A DNA stretch of 64,000 nucleotides from NCBI GenBank assembly GCA_003254885.1, contig QANT01000981.1, forward strand, positions 27,206 to 91,205. The letters run 5' to 3'. The first letter of the stretch is position 1. Each line of letters opens with the position of its first letter. This DNA comes from Purshia tridentata. Its lineage: Eukaryota; Streptophyta; Magnoliopsida; Rosales; Rosaceae. A program made the translations under genes and the position numbers. The notes under the pieces were generated by a model. It was not told the DNA's origin, did not search any database, and was given only the letters and a program-made list of their open reading frames with translations. Positions 37,196 to 49,684 of this stretch are shown in pieces.

Positions 37196-40100
37196 ATTGC
37201 CTATAAGAGAATCAATTCTAGCTCAAGCAAAAACATTTCATCAAAACAATAAAAAAGGCATAGAAAATACAAAGTTATGGCAAGAAGCCCTACAACAATA
37301 GGGCTAACAATCTAAACGCTTACAATGAAATAAAAGCCTGATCTCGTAACTCTGGCATCGAGCAGACAAACGAAACCAACGAGGCATGAGTCTGATAGTA
37401 AATAGATCAAGGTGGCAGATCGAGTAGTGGTAATTGGCAGGATCGATACCAGTGCCGGTGGGAAGTGTGAGATAGGAAAGGGTGGTTTTAAGTACTATAA
37501 ATATGGCTCATCTCTGCCACATAGGCGGCCATGTCAACTTTTTTAATGGAGCTATTGACGGACTTGATGGAATAAGGTAAATCGAAAGATTTTGTAAAGT
37601 TTGAGAGCAAAATAGAAGTAATGAGATTTTAGGGAACAAATTAAAAACCAAAGTTAGTTTGGCATTGGCACTAATAAGCCTTGAAATCATATGATCAAAA
37701 CTTTTTTCTTTAATCTTCAACTCCCATTATTTATATTCAATCGATCTTTGTTTACTTCATTAATTACAAAACTGATCATCCTAATCTAATATTTAGTACA
37801 ATATTCCTTTCTTGGTGTGTTCATACTATTTTTGCATATTGTATTGGCCTTTTTCGAGATTGTTTGTTTTTAGCTAGTTAGTTGATTTTATGGGTCTTTG
37901 GCCCTCTCTCCTTCCAAAAACACTATCTAGTGCATTGGAATCTAACCTCATATAGGAATAAAGTGAATTGTATATTTATTTTTACTCTTATTATATATTG
38001 AATCATATGATTCATATGTAAATTTGTCAGAAATGAACTATTTTGAATCAATGAATATGCGTGATTAATGCTTGTTAGTTGTTAGTCGTTAGTGCTAAAG
38101 CTAGTAGTAGTAGCCGCCTACCTTAAGAGAGCCTGATCCATGCTCTCCTTGATTACCGGACATAAAAAAGAAAAGAAAAAAGCAACTGGCCGGGTTGTAA
38201 ATCCAAATAAAAAATGTTATAAATGTGTTACATAACTATACAAAAATATATGTATATATGGAAGTAGTGGGCGAAGGTTTCTCTTGGTGCATATGTTAGG
38301 TGTAGCTCTAGCTCTTGGGGGGGTGCGGCCTTAGACATGAGTCATGACCAAAGAAAAAGCCTAGGCAGGCATGCATTAATTGCATGCCATCAAAACTTGG
38401 GAATCATCCCAATTCGTATACGACTCTTGATTGGATACAAGTTACAAGAAACAAACCGCCATCTTATATATTGTTGCATGTGGAAAAGTTACTCACTTTC
38501 TTTATAAACCATGTTCAATTGCACGCGGATGCACGTAGTTTATGCAATAATCAGGCCCTTCCATTAATGACTTTTTCAAATAATTTTATATTATATTTCA
38601 ACGATTCGAATCGTTTGTTTTGTTTGTATCTATTCAAATATCATCTCTATAAAATATTAAACAAATTGAAAATTATTGTTTTCAATAAACATTTGATATT
38701 GTGACCAACTTTCAAATTTAAGATAATCAAACAAAAGTTAAAATAATGTAATTTGACCATAAGTATAATCAAATTGAAAAAAAAAACAAGTACATGGTTC
38801 AATCTGGACATGTACAATTGATCTGGCAACGTGTGATTGCACGTAGCTCTCCTTTACATATAAGGCACCAAATGTGGATAGGAATATAGGATCATCTAAT
38901 TAAAATTTGTGTCCATATATTGATCTTGTGTTTATCAAATAGGTACGTCCTTTGTTTAAGGATTGACATGCAAAAACAGGGCCAAATTAATTCCATAATA
39001 TAGAATTAGACAATCTGATCTGATCAATTAATTTAATCATGCAAATGGCACTAAGAGGAAACTCTTATTTAATTGGGAAGCATCCAAATGGTTGGACGAG
39101 TAGCTAAAAGAATGTCATATATTTTATGTTGACTCAAAAAAGATTTATGACTTTCTCCAAGACATGGAAAAATGATCTAGCTAGGCTCGATCATCGACCA
39201 GTTAGTTAGGTATGTAACTACGTTCAAATTAAGAAAAAGTCTTAAATAGAGCAGAGACAGTCGTATCACATGTATTATACAATCATTCAGTAATATAATG
39301 ACATTTATTTTATTTATGATAAACTTATTTAAATTTAAAACCCATACCAATGTATGAATGAAATTCTCATATATAACACGACTATCTACATGCCAATATT
39401 TGTGTTATTTATTTTTAAAATTATAAATTTGACTTGAAATAAAAATATTTACTAGCTAATATATGAATAATGGAAGTCTTACCATACAAGTGATATATAC
39501 GATTGCCACTAAAGAATTTCTCACAAAGTAAACATAACCCAATTATGGGCAATTAATTTGAGCCATTAATTCAGGTCATGAAATGTGTGCATGCATGGAG
39601 ACAATTCTTCACAGCACATGGATGAACGTATACGATTGGACAGGTATATATGCTAGTGGACAGTGATGAGCTTCTAGAAACCGTAATTTGCACTCTGGCT
39701 GGGTTTAATATGTGGAATTTTCTCAGTGACCGACTCGATCTTTTGCCTTTCGGTCTTCTCGTCGTCCACGGGCCCTACTCTAATGAAAATTTGTTAGGAT
39801 AATTAAAACGGAAAGTTTCTGCAACCCAGCTCAATTCAATGACTATTTTGGTACATAGCACTACTTAATTAATTAACACTGCAACAACTGTTACCAACAA
39901 ATAATATTCATGACTTATAGAACTGACTCTAAATGCCAAATAAGATTTATATATATGCAGGTACAGTAGTAATATTTGTTGATATTGATATACAAATGGT
40001 AATTGTAGCCCGCAAATAATTTTTTCATACATACAAAAAGTGTTATAATCAATCACTCTTTTGTTTATATACACATTTAGAACTTTAGACAATATAAATT

Positions 40101-41076
40101 TTAATTACATATATTAGCATCTGGCATTTGGACTTATTTCAACACGATCTAAAAACTATCGAATTTCATGGTTAAATTAAAGATGAGGTTACAAAAAGTA
40201 ATATTAACGGCTATTAACCCCATTATTAATAGTTAAAGAATAATGTCATATATAAATTTTAAAATTAAAGTGAAAAATCATCATAAGAAAGGCAATTAAA
40301 GTCTTAGTAGAGTTTGGTTATTTTATGTTTTCAAGTTTGATCATGATCAGGTAGATATATAACAAATTAAGAAATTTTAATCCAACTAGATACCCTAGCG
40401 TTCTAATTGTGAGATGGGATTACTGAATGTTACCATTTCGATAAGATCATTATTGTTAATGAGCAATATGTAAAAGAAAATTTGGTGAAAAGTAATATGT
40501 AAATTTTTAATGTCATGCATATATATGTAGTGTCAAATAACTTGGGCTAGCTTCACTAAGTGGCAATTGATCCAATAATAGTACTTCTATCCATATTTTT
40601 TCAAAAAGTCTTAAATAAAAATTTCACTGGCTGGCCAGGTAAATAAAAAGATAAATAAATTTGGTCCCTCAGACAAATCATCAAGTCATCAACCTATATG
40701 AGCCTATATTGTACCTTTAAGGACCTATAAGGGTCTTTTTCCTCTTTTGAAAATAATTAGAAGATCTTAACGGAACCTTTTTTCTAGTCCTCTATAAACC
40801 TTTTTTGTAGTTTGGCCAAGTGATAGTTTGGAGGTAAAAAGCTACTCTAAACTAATTGAACTAAGAAATTTTTAAAATAACAAACAAACAATAAAATTTT
40901 TAACGCAATCAATCACCAACATATATTATTAACAATTTGGCAATCTTATAGATAAAATCTTGCAAAAACAAACCCAATATCCAGAAACATGTACCAAAGT
41001 GAAATCAAACCTAGACCTAAACGTCAACAAAAATAAAATAAAATAAAACTAAGACAAAGCAACAATTAATTGAATT

Positions 41077-42980
41077 TTAGACGAACTCTTTTCCCTTGCT
41101 CACGGCTATGCCATCATCTCTGATGAAGTACTTCTTCCAGTAGGAGTGGTCCTTCCATACACTGTTCATTTCTTCAATTGGGACCCCCTTAGTTTCTGGC
41201 AACAAGTTGTAGATGAAGATGGTCATCCCCAATAGAAAGATTGAGAAGACGAAAAACAAGCCAAACTTCAAGTGGCAAAGCATTGATGTGAAGACTTGGG
41301 CTATGGCGAAGGTGAAGATCATGTTGACTGAGACATTGATAGACTGAGCAGCTGACCGAACTTCGAGTGGGAAGATCTCACTGGGCACCAACCATCCTAG
41401 AGGTCCCCAAGACCAAGCAAATCCAGCAACATATACACAGATCAAGACCACCACAATAATAGCATACCACTGTGGCAATACACCAGGGTTCCCACTTGTG
41501 CCAAATTTAAGCGCCACTGAAATTCCAATAATAATCTATACAAAACACACAATTTAATTAGTATAAAATTAAGAAAACAAGAGCAAAAAGAAAGTAAAGA
41601 TTTTATATTTTGTGTACCTGGGTGATGAACATCTGAATACCACCCTCTATAAAAAGTTTCCTCCTTCCAAACTTATCAACGGTGTAGATTGAAACAAGGG
41701 TTGCAAGGGCATTAACAAGATTAGTGATGACGGCTGACAAGAGAGAAGCACTGCCTCCAAAACCCATTGTTTTGAACAATATCGGCGCATAGAATGTGAT
41801 CACATTCATGCCTGTGAGTTGCTGGAAGGCAGGAATGGCAATGGCGAACACAAGTTGGGGTCTGTATTTCCTTGTCAACAAAGTCCTCCATGGGTGTTCA
41901 ACCAACATGGATTCCTCACTGGCTTTTACTAGGTCTTCATACTCGTCCTCAACCTCAGCTTCAGAAACGCCACGAATTTGAATAAGTTGAGCTTTGGCTT
42001 CGTTTTTCTTTCCGCGCTCAATCAAAGAGTTTGGTGTGTCGGGAAGAAATAACGAGCCAATCATGATTATTAGAGCAGGAATTGCAGCACCCCCCAAACT
42101 CAAACGCCATCCCCAACCACCATCCAACTCAGCAAAGAAATAGTTCATTATACCAGCAGCAAGAATTCCAATAGTGATTGACAATTGGAACATCATGTTG
42201 AGAGCACCACGATGTTTATAAGGAGCCATCTCAGAGAGATAGATTGGCACAGACTGCATACATATAAAGAATGAAAAAGATTATGCATGATAAATATTTA
42301 GAAACCAAAGAGAAAGAAATATTAATTACATATTTAATTATGTGTCTACCTGATTGGCAAATCCAATACCAAAACCAAGCAAAAGGCGACCAACGATGAG
42401 CATCAAAACTGCTACAGCGAAGGCATTGAGGAGTGCACCACATAAGAAGAGAAGTCCACCAAAGAACATTGTAATCTTCCTACCCAACTTTCTGGTTATA
42501 AGTGATGCAACGAGGCATGAAATCAGAGCTGCCACATATAGCGACGACGTGAAGAGCGTCAGTGTTTGGCTGTCGAATGTGCAGTACTGATCATCAGAAG
42601 TTGAGATTGAGGACTCCTTCTTGTAAACAGATGGGAAGAACTGTTTCAAGAACGAGTCCATTGATGTCACTCCACCTACATAAGAAAAAAAAGAAAGCAT
42701 TAGAAACCCCAAAATTAATTAATTAATTGATGCACATGTAAATAAACCGTACGTAATTCATCATGTATGATATATACGTACTCCAAAATATTTGAACTTG
42801 AACTATATATATAAAAGATTTAGGTTATGATGGAGAATGTTATATACCTGAAACCCCAAGATCGTAGCCAAAGATTAAACCCCCAGTAGCAGCAATAATA
42901 CACGTGATCAAAACCCTAGCAGTGAGTTTGCCAGGATATTCCTTCACCCCACTCGATGAAACAATGCCACCCCCAGCCAT
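41077..42980 (-). CDS. Hexose/H+ symporter, STP/HEX6 type, copy A
   Basis: Four exons, 42980-42848, 42675-42350, 42253-41618 and 41535-41077, encode 517 residues. This is a major-facilitator sugar transporter with 12 membrane segments. Motifs seen: [21 protein letters not shown] near the N-terminus, GRKITMF after the third segment, [21 protein letters not shown]-like [45 protein letters not shown] and [17 protein letters not shown]6 carriers import glucose and other hexoses with protons across the plasma membrane, usually in sink cells. Copy B lies 1.8 kb upstream on the same strand with the same exon plan, so this is a tandem duplicate. Intact; exact sugar preference unknown. Confidence 0.94.
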
Positions 42981-43720
42981 TGTTCCCCTCTTTCACTATC
43001 TTACTCTAAAATCAATAAAGAAAACAAACTTGAAGAATATGTAGGAGCGTAGAATAATGCTGCTAAACGATATTAATTTATAGAGTAAAACTCCTGTATC
43101 TGCGAGGAATATATATACTTGTACAATTTGGATTAATTAACTTAACCAAACAAATTAAGGATTTAGAAATCAGACAAAAGAGGGAGAACATAACACAAGA
43201 ACTTAATCTTATCCAAATCACATTCCCATATTAATTCCTATATATATAGGTAGGACCGTAGGAGATTAATTTATGGTTTTATATATAGCTTGTTTAGTTC
43301 TTGGCAAAATAGGTCGCAAAACTCATTGATAATCGCGTAGTTCTTTCCTCATGAAACTCGGTCTCATAATTTTTATGTAAACTTCAATATATCCTTGTAT
43401 TTTATCCAGTCTAGCTTCTACCTGTAATAGAACTAGTCGTGTACTTGTAATAGGATTGTATCCTCCAAATCCTCCTGGAAAGGCTGGAATGTATTTGCGA
43501 AACCGTACGTAGTACTCATATCTAATTACTCATTGATCGTATTCTTAAGTTGAGTATTGTGCTATTCCGTAATAGCTCATCATGTACTATCATCAAATAA
43601 ATTCATCATCTTGCTAACTTTTGAAAGTATCCCATTTCATCATGTTTTAAAAGAAGCTAATTTTGTGACCCATATTTTTTCATCCTTGAAGCAGTCACTA
43701 TTTTGGTACATAATAGCCAA

Positions 43721-44303
43721 TGAAACTTGGCACTCCTTGTATGCATGATAGAATAACAGTTACTAATCCAATGATTTTTTTTTAATGTTACTATTTTGCC
43801 CTCTAAGTGGAATAATGTTCTTAGATATTAACCGATCCGAACAAAAGCTCGTGCCTATACACATTTGGATTCAAGCCCTTCCCCCTCTCTTATTAAAAAT
43901 TTTTTTTTATATATATATATATTTATATTAACCGGCCCTGCAAGTACAAGGATAAGAATAATCTTAATTATCCATCTTAAAATTAGATTAAAAAAATCAT
44001 CAATAATATTTCCTTTCCACTAAACCTTGGGGGGAAAAAAAAAGCAAAACATAAAACTGTGAAAAAAGATTGGAGAAGGAGGCCTGGAAGCGGCCTCTGA
44101 TTTAGAAAATAAAAGCAAGAGTTATCAATTTGTTTATATATTATATGTTTTCAAGTTCATAAGGTCATTATTTTAGTGATTGATATATAGTTATAATATT
44201 ATATATATATCTTTCGTATGTGGCATACCTTAAATAAATAAATAAATATATATATATATATATAAAGTTTCAGTATCATGCATACAAGGAGTGCCAAGTT
44301 TCA
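43721..44303. repeat. Perfect 30-bp inverted repeat, arms 523 bp apart
   Basis: The left arm 43721-43750 (starting TGAAACTTGGCACTCC) is the exact reverse complement of the right arm 44274-44303. Similarity stops abruptly at both ends of each arm. The right arm overlaps the first bases of the SINE target duplication. Origin unknown: it may be the ends of a small element or a copy-paste repair product. Confidence 0.85.
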
Positions 44304-44424
44304 AATAATTAAGACCCTATTAGTCTAGTGATATTTCTCTTCCCAATGTTAAGAAGAGATGTCCCAAATTCGAATCCCCCTCTCCGTATCTCAGAAAAAA
44401 AAAAAAAAACACACTCAAATAATT
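44301..44424 (+). mobile_element. Short tRNA-derived SINE with 10-bp target duplication
   Basis: The direct repeat TCAAATAATT at 44301-44310 and 44415-44424 flanks a body of about 104 bases. The body has an A-box-like TTAGTCTAGTGATATTTC, a B-box-like AAATTCGAATCCC and a terminal A-run (about 44395-44409). It shares its A-box region with the fragment at 690-768. Confidence 0.85.
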
Positions 44425-44640
44425 GGGTCTAGTCCAATATATATTTCAGCAACCCAAGTGAGAGTTTGAATTATAAAATCTACCAAGTCCAAACTAATTT
44501 AACTCAGTGTAATTGAAAGAAGAATTAAATAAGCTTTGATTTAATGCAATCAGTACTAACCAATATTATTCACATATCAACAATCTCAAGAAGCAAAAAA
44601 AAAAACATTAACCAAACAGAAATTAAACCTCAATGTTCAC

Positions 44641-44671
44641 AAAAATAGAAATGGAAAAAAAAAAAAAAAAN

Positions 44672-44742
<71 letters not shown>

Positions 44743-44760
44743 AGGAATGGAAAAGCGCAA
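44641..44760. other. Assembly join in an A-run (single N at 44671)
   Basis: A long A-run is interrupted by one N. The flanks TAGAAATGGAAAA and TAGGAATGGAAAA resemble each other, suggesting two overlapping contig ends were joined unmerged. It lies just past the stop of hexose transporter copy B, so the run length is unreliable. Confidence 0.7.
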
Positions 44761-44766
44761 CAACGG

Positions 44767-46416
44767 TTAGACATTATGTCCTGTCTTGCTCATGTCTATG
44801 CCTTCATCATCTTGATTGACAAACTTCTTCCAATATGGGTGTGTCTTCCACACAGTGTGCATTTCTTCAATTGGGACCCCTTTCGTTTCCGGCAACAACT
44901 TGTAGATGAAGATGTTCATTACCACGACCCAGAACGAAAAGAAGAAGAACAAGCCAAACTTCAAGTGGCAAAGCATTGATGTAAAGACTTGGGCTATGGC
45001 GAAGGTGAAGATCATGTTGACTGAGACATTGATAGACTGAGCAGCTGACCGTACTTCGAGTGGGAAGATCTCACTGGGCACCAACCACCCTAGAGGACCC
45101 CAAGACCAAGCAAATCCAGCAACATATACACAGATAAAACCAACCAAACCCCAAGCAAACCAAGTGGGCAATACACCAGGATTCCCACTTAACCCAAATT
45201 TCCACGCCATTCCAGCTCCAACAATGACCTATGACAAGAAAAAAAATACACAATTTAATATTGAATATATAAAGATAATAAAAGAGCATCAGTTAAGTAA
45301 AAATAAGATGTTTTTTTTATTTTTTATTTTTTGTACCTGGGTGATGAACATTTGAATACCACCCTCTATAAAAAGGGCCCTCCTTCCAACCTTATCGACA
45401 GTGAAAATCGAAACAAAAGTTGCGAGAGCATTGACAAGATTAGTGATGACAGCCGACATGAGAGAAGCACTACTTCCGAAACCAACTGTTTTGAACAAGA
45501 CTGGCGCGTAAAATGTGATAACATTCATGCCTGTGAGTTGCTGGAAGGCAGGAATGCCAATGGCGAATACGAGTTGGGGTCTGTATTTCCTTGTTACCAA
45601 AGTGGCCCATGGGTGTTTGACCTTCTTGGATGACTCACTGGCTGCTACTAAATCATTAAACTCCTCATCAACATTATCAATGCCACGGATTCGAAGAAGT
45701 TGAGCTTTGGCCTCCTCATGCTTTCCGCGCTCAACCAAAGAGTTTGGTGTTTCCGGGAGGACGAATGCCCCAAGTATGATGATTATGGCAGGGATTGCAG
45801 CACCTCCCAAACTCAAACGCCAGCCCCATCCACCTTTTAGCTCAGCAAAGAAGTAGTTCATTATACCAGCAGCAAGTATTCCAATAGTGATTGACAATTG
45901 GAACATCATGTTGAGACCACCACGATATTTATAAGGAGCCATCTCAGAGACATAGATTGGCACAGACTGCAGCATACAAAGAACGATAAGAGATTAGATT
46001 AAGATAAGACTTAGCCAAATTCAAGACCGAAAAGCTCAAAATGTATACCTGATTGGCCATTCCAATGCCAAAACCAAGTAATAGCCGACCAAGAATGAGC
46101 ATCCAAACATACTGAGCAAAAGCGTTGACGAGTGCACCACATAGGAAAAGAACCCCACCAGAGAGCATTGTAACTCTCCTACCCAACACTCTGGTTATAG
46201 TTGATGCAAAAAGGCATGAAACCAGAGCAGCCACATATAGTGACGAAGTGAAGAGCGTCAATGTCTGACTGTCAAATTTGCAGTACTGATCATCAGAGGG
46301 CGAGATTGAGGACTCTTTCTTGTAAACAGCTGGAAAAAACTGTTTCAAGAAAGAATCCATGGATGTCACTCCACCTGTGAAATCACCAAAAACCAAGTTA
46401 ATAACACTATTTAGGG

Positions 46417-46449
<33 letters not shown>

Positions 46450-47012
46450 AAAGAAAAAACCAAGAATTATGTATGGAAATATACCTTTTAATTATTATTT
46501 TTTGATTGTTTGCTGTGACAATATATCTATATCCCTTTTTGGAAATATCTTGATTCAACAGAAATCAACCAAAATGCTCTTTATCATATTTGGACCTAAC
46601 ACTATACAACACCATTGTGCTTGGCAGTGTTGGGTCCAAATATCATAGATAATTCATATATATAACAATGGAAAAAAGAAAAAGAAATGATATTGGATTC
46701 ATAGGTCAAGAATATTTCAATTAAGATTTATGTTTTAAAAGAATCAGAATGAAGCACATAGCGATAAACTGTACAAATTAATTGTGGTTAATATATATGC
46801 TTTATAATACATGCTCTTCGGGAAATAAAACTACATATATATGTATAAATAAGATTTAGGTTCAGATTAAGAATATATTTACCTGACACTCCAAGATCGT
46901 ACCCAAAAATCAAACCTCCAGTAGCGGCAATGAGACATGTCATAAGAACCCTCCCGGTGAGTTTACCGGGATATTCTTTCCCACCACTCGATGCTATACC
47001 TCCCCCAGCCAT
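44767..47012 (-). CDS. Hexose/H+ symporter, STP/HEX6 type, copy B
   Basis: Four exons, 47012-46883, 46374-46049, 45966-45337 and 45228-44767, encode 515 residues with the same exon plan and phases as copy A. Motifs: [20 protein letters not shown] start, [75 protein letters not shown] and [11 protein letters not shown]. Its role should match copy A: proton-coupled hexose uptake at the plasma membrane. Divergence from A is highest in the loop after the sixth segment and in the last 150 residues before the tail, which may alter affinity or regulation. Intron 1 contains a near-perfect hairpin. A fragment of a third copy lies about 2.4 kb upstream. Intact. Confidence 0.94.
46580..46651. repeat. 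Near-perfect hairpin in intron 1 of hexose transporter B
   Basis: The left arm (about 46580-46610, containing ATATTTGGACCTAACACT) pairs with the right arm (46621-46651, containing AGTGTTGGGTCCAAATAT) around a loop of about ten bases, with few mismatches. It could be a tiny foldback transposon or a small-RNA precursor; nothing in the sequence decides. Confidence 0.8.
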
Positions 47013-48176
47013 GTCTCTTACTCAAGTGAAGCTTAGAATGCTATTAGAAATTATGGAATTGTAAAATGTTGACTAGAGATGTTAATTTATAGAGGAAATA
47101 AGAAATAATTGGATAATGAAGATTTATCCTTAATTCACTTAATCTTATTCAAAGATAAAATCTTAACTGTTTGATTTTGCTGGTAGAGAGTTTGACTACA
47201 ACCCTGACTCTCTCACTCCCATCCAGTTTAATTATTCGGCCACTTGAATTAATAGTAAGTTTACGGATATAGTTTAACAGCTAATCAATTAATATGTACT
47301 GAAAATAGTATAAATGGGCTAAATATTAAGCATTGTGGGACCCACACTCCATTAATTTAGTATGAAATCGAATAACTAAGAGATATTGAGGTAATAAGCC
47401 CAACATGGCAACATGGTAATGCTAATTGATTAAGTCCCCGTTTCATTAATTTCGTGTGAATTAACCATTGTTTTTTAATAATTAAAATTCTTCCACTCAT
47501 TTTTCCTTCAGTAAGATTTGGATAAAGTTAATATTTGGCTTTGGATATTGTCGACATTCGAGGTGCCAATTATGCTTTTAGGTTCATTTAATTTGGATAT
47601 ATATGTGGATTTCGATTTAATTTGGATTTCGTATACCCATGGGTTAAAATATTTGAATCAAATGTTAAATTAAGAAATAAAAGCTAGACCAATTGTGATA
47701 CTTTTTTATTATGAATTGAAAAGAAAAGTCTATATATATACTGAGCCTAGTTTTTTTTAATGGATAAAAGGAACACTGTACGTATCCTAATAATGTGATC
47801 GATTAAGATGAGAATGGATTTCAAATAACACTTTTTGCTTTGGATAAGGGAAATAATCCTCATGATCTGAAATTGTCAAATTTACTTGAACATTTGACTA
47901 ACAACATAACAAGTTCAAATATTTCTAAAATCTCATAAAACATCAATAATTCAAATCAACATTCAAATTCAAATCCTTATTATTTCAAATATATCCCGTG
48001 TTCAAATGAATTTTACAGTCTAACTATAACTAAACTCTTTCTTTTCTTATAAAAAAAAACTATTATTTCTTTTTGGGCTTCATCTTGCTCTAATTAAACT
48101 CGATCCAACATAATGGCTAATCAGAGGGACTACTTATAAGAGACTATTTTACTAAGAACCTTTATGTTAATCCAAT

Positions 48177-48178
<2 letters not shown>

Positions 48179-48207
<29 letters not shown>
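48179..48207. repeat. (TA)n microsatellite
   Basis: Uninterrupted TA dinucleotides of about 28 bases in non-coding DNA. Similar but shorter AT tracts lie near 44250-44263 and 46423-46440. Confidence 0.9.
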
Positions 48208-48210
<3 letters not shown>

Positions 48211-49392
48211 ACTTCACACATATTAATTAGTTACCCAATGCTGCATATTATGTTTTATTAATTCTGGGATAAAACAACCTAGTTCCATTAATTATGACGG
48301 AGTTTCATCTATAGCAGTAAGTAGATATATGATTCAAATGCTTGTTCTCTGTTTTTATCTTCTCACACTTTCTTCCCATGCTTCCCAACCCTTTCTCTTT
48401 TTAATTTGTGCAAAAACTGCATCTGAACAAATATGAGAAGATACAGATTTATTTATCTTAAATATTTAAGTGACCTATAAAATTTAAAGTTATAATTAAT
48501 CAAGTGATCCAAAGAAACAAAAACATCAGTCTTTCACATACCTCTGTCAATGATCGATCAGACGTGTATGAAGAAAATGCCCAAATTAAGAGTAGATTAT
48601 GGAAATGCTTGGATCAGCTAGCTTACTTCTTATAGAATTAATACAATATTTTTTAGTTTATTTAATGAATAAGAAAAATTTATATCACTAGTTTGTTTTT
48701 GAAAACTCAAATAATCAAAAGTATAAATGCTCTGCATGTGTTTGATGGTATACTCATTTTCCATGCCGTAAAAACAAATCTTTCACACAAGAGATAAGTT
48801 ATTCTGAGAGATGAGAGAACCGTTATATTTCATTCGGATATGTCAATTCCAATTTCAACCTTTTAATTATATAAATATATACTCATATAACTAAAAGGTT
48901 GAAAATGTACGTGGAAAATCATTAGAAGGTGATTTAAAATGTACGTGAAGGATCATTCTATATTATCATGAGTTATTATCAGCTGAGGCTGGACACATGC
49001 AATTCCCATGCTTCCTCTCCTCAACCGTATTAGCTTCATTCTTGAGAACTAGAGAGAGTAGTTACAGGGTCGTTTCCACATGACAAATTGACAACAACCA
49101 AACTTGCATGCGTGATGAAGCTCTAACATATATATATAAAACACCTCTGAGAATTTTCTTACTTCATACCTCCTTGAGGATAAAAAGGTTCATTTCTCTA
49201 TGGTGTACTTCAGTGTGTATCATACAAAGAGATGGACCAGACGGCCAGCTATATATAAAAAGTTAGAAACAGGTTAACATCACGCTGAAGCAGCGGAAGG
49301 GAAATACAAAAGGCTGCATTGTTTGCGATGGGTGGAATCGGAATGATCATATATATTACTTATCAGATTAGTATTAAACTGATAAAGTTTGA

Positions 49393-49684
49393 CTACAACT
49401 TTTTTCTTTTCCTGGTGAGTTTACCGGGATATTCTTTTCCACCACTCGATGCTATACCACCCCCAGCCATGGCTCTCTTACTCAAGTGAAAGCGTAGAAT
49501 GCTATTAGAAATTATGGAATTGTAAAATGTTGATTAGAGATGTTAATTTATAGATAAGAGCTAGTTGGATAATGAAGATTTATCCTAATTCACTTAATCT
49601 AATTCAAAGATAAAATCTTAACTGTTTGATTTTGTTGTAGAGTTTTACTACAACCTTGACTCTCTCACTCCCATCCAATTTAAT
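49393..49684 (-). pseudogene. Promoter-plus-start fragment of a third hexose transporter
   Basis: About 274 bases (49411-49684) match 46954-47233, the first coding bases and promoter of hexose transporter B, with a few substitutions and small indels. The ATG at 49470 opens [19 protein letters not shown], identical to copy B, but homology ends at about codon 20. The frame then runs through unrelated sequence to a TAG at 49393 (25 codons). All membrane segments are missing, so this is a truncated duplicate. Part of the promoter end recurs at about 49730-49785, so more than one local duplication occurred. Confidence 0.9.

Larger units (their letters stand above)
34939..41076. other. Long intergenic region, MATE to hexose transporters
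   Basis: About 6 kb without a supported gene. It holds the MATE promoter, a T-run with a single N at 36299 (assembly join), a direct repeat of about 30 bases at about 36711 and 36824, a MITE-like inverted repeat (about 36860-37195) and AT-rich filler. The bases near 41000-41076 are the 3' UTR of the first hexose transporter. Open frames at 36685-37041, 38384-38704 and 39865-40092 lack recognisable domains. Confidence 0.5.
42981..44766. other. Spacer between tandem hexose transporter genes
   Basis: Contains the promoter of copy A, a perfect 30-bp inverted repeat (43721-43750 and 44274-44303), a SINE (44301-44424) and an A-run with a single N at 44671 directly downstream of copy B. No gene supported; 43557-43748 is a non-conserved open frame. 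Confidence 0.6.

Noticed and set aside
43721-43750. Inverted-repeat arm partly resembles miR160 (CTCCTTGTATGC versus CTCCCTGTATGC)
   Set aside because: The arms are 523 bases apart and the mature sequence does not match; a miR160 precursor would be a compact hairpin of about 90 bases.
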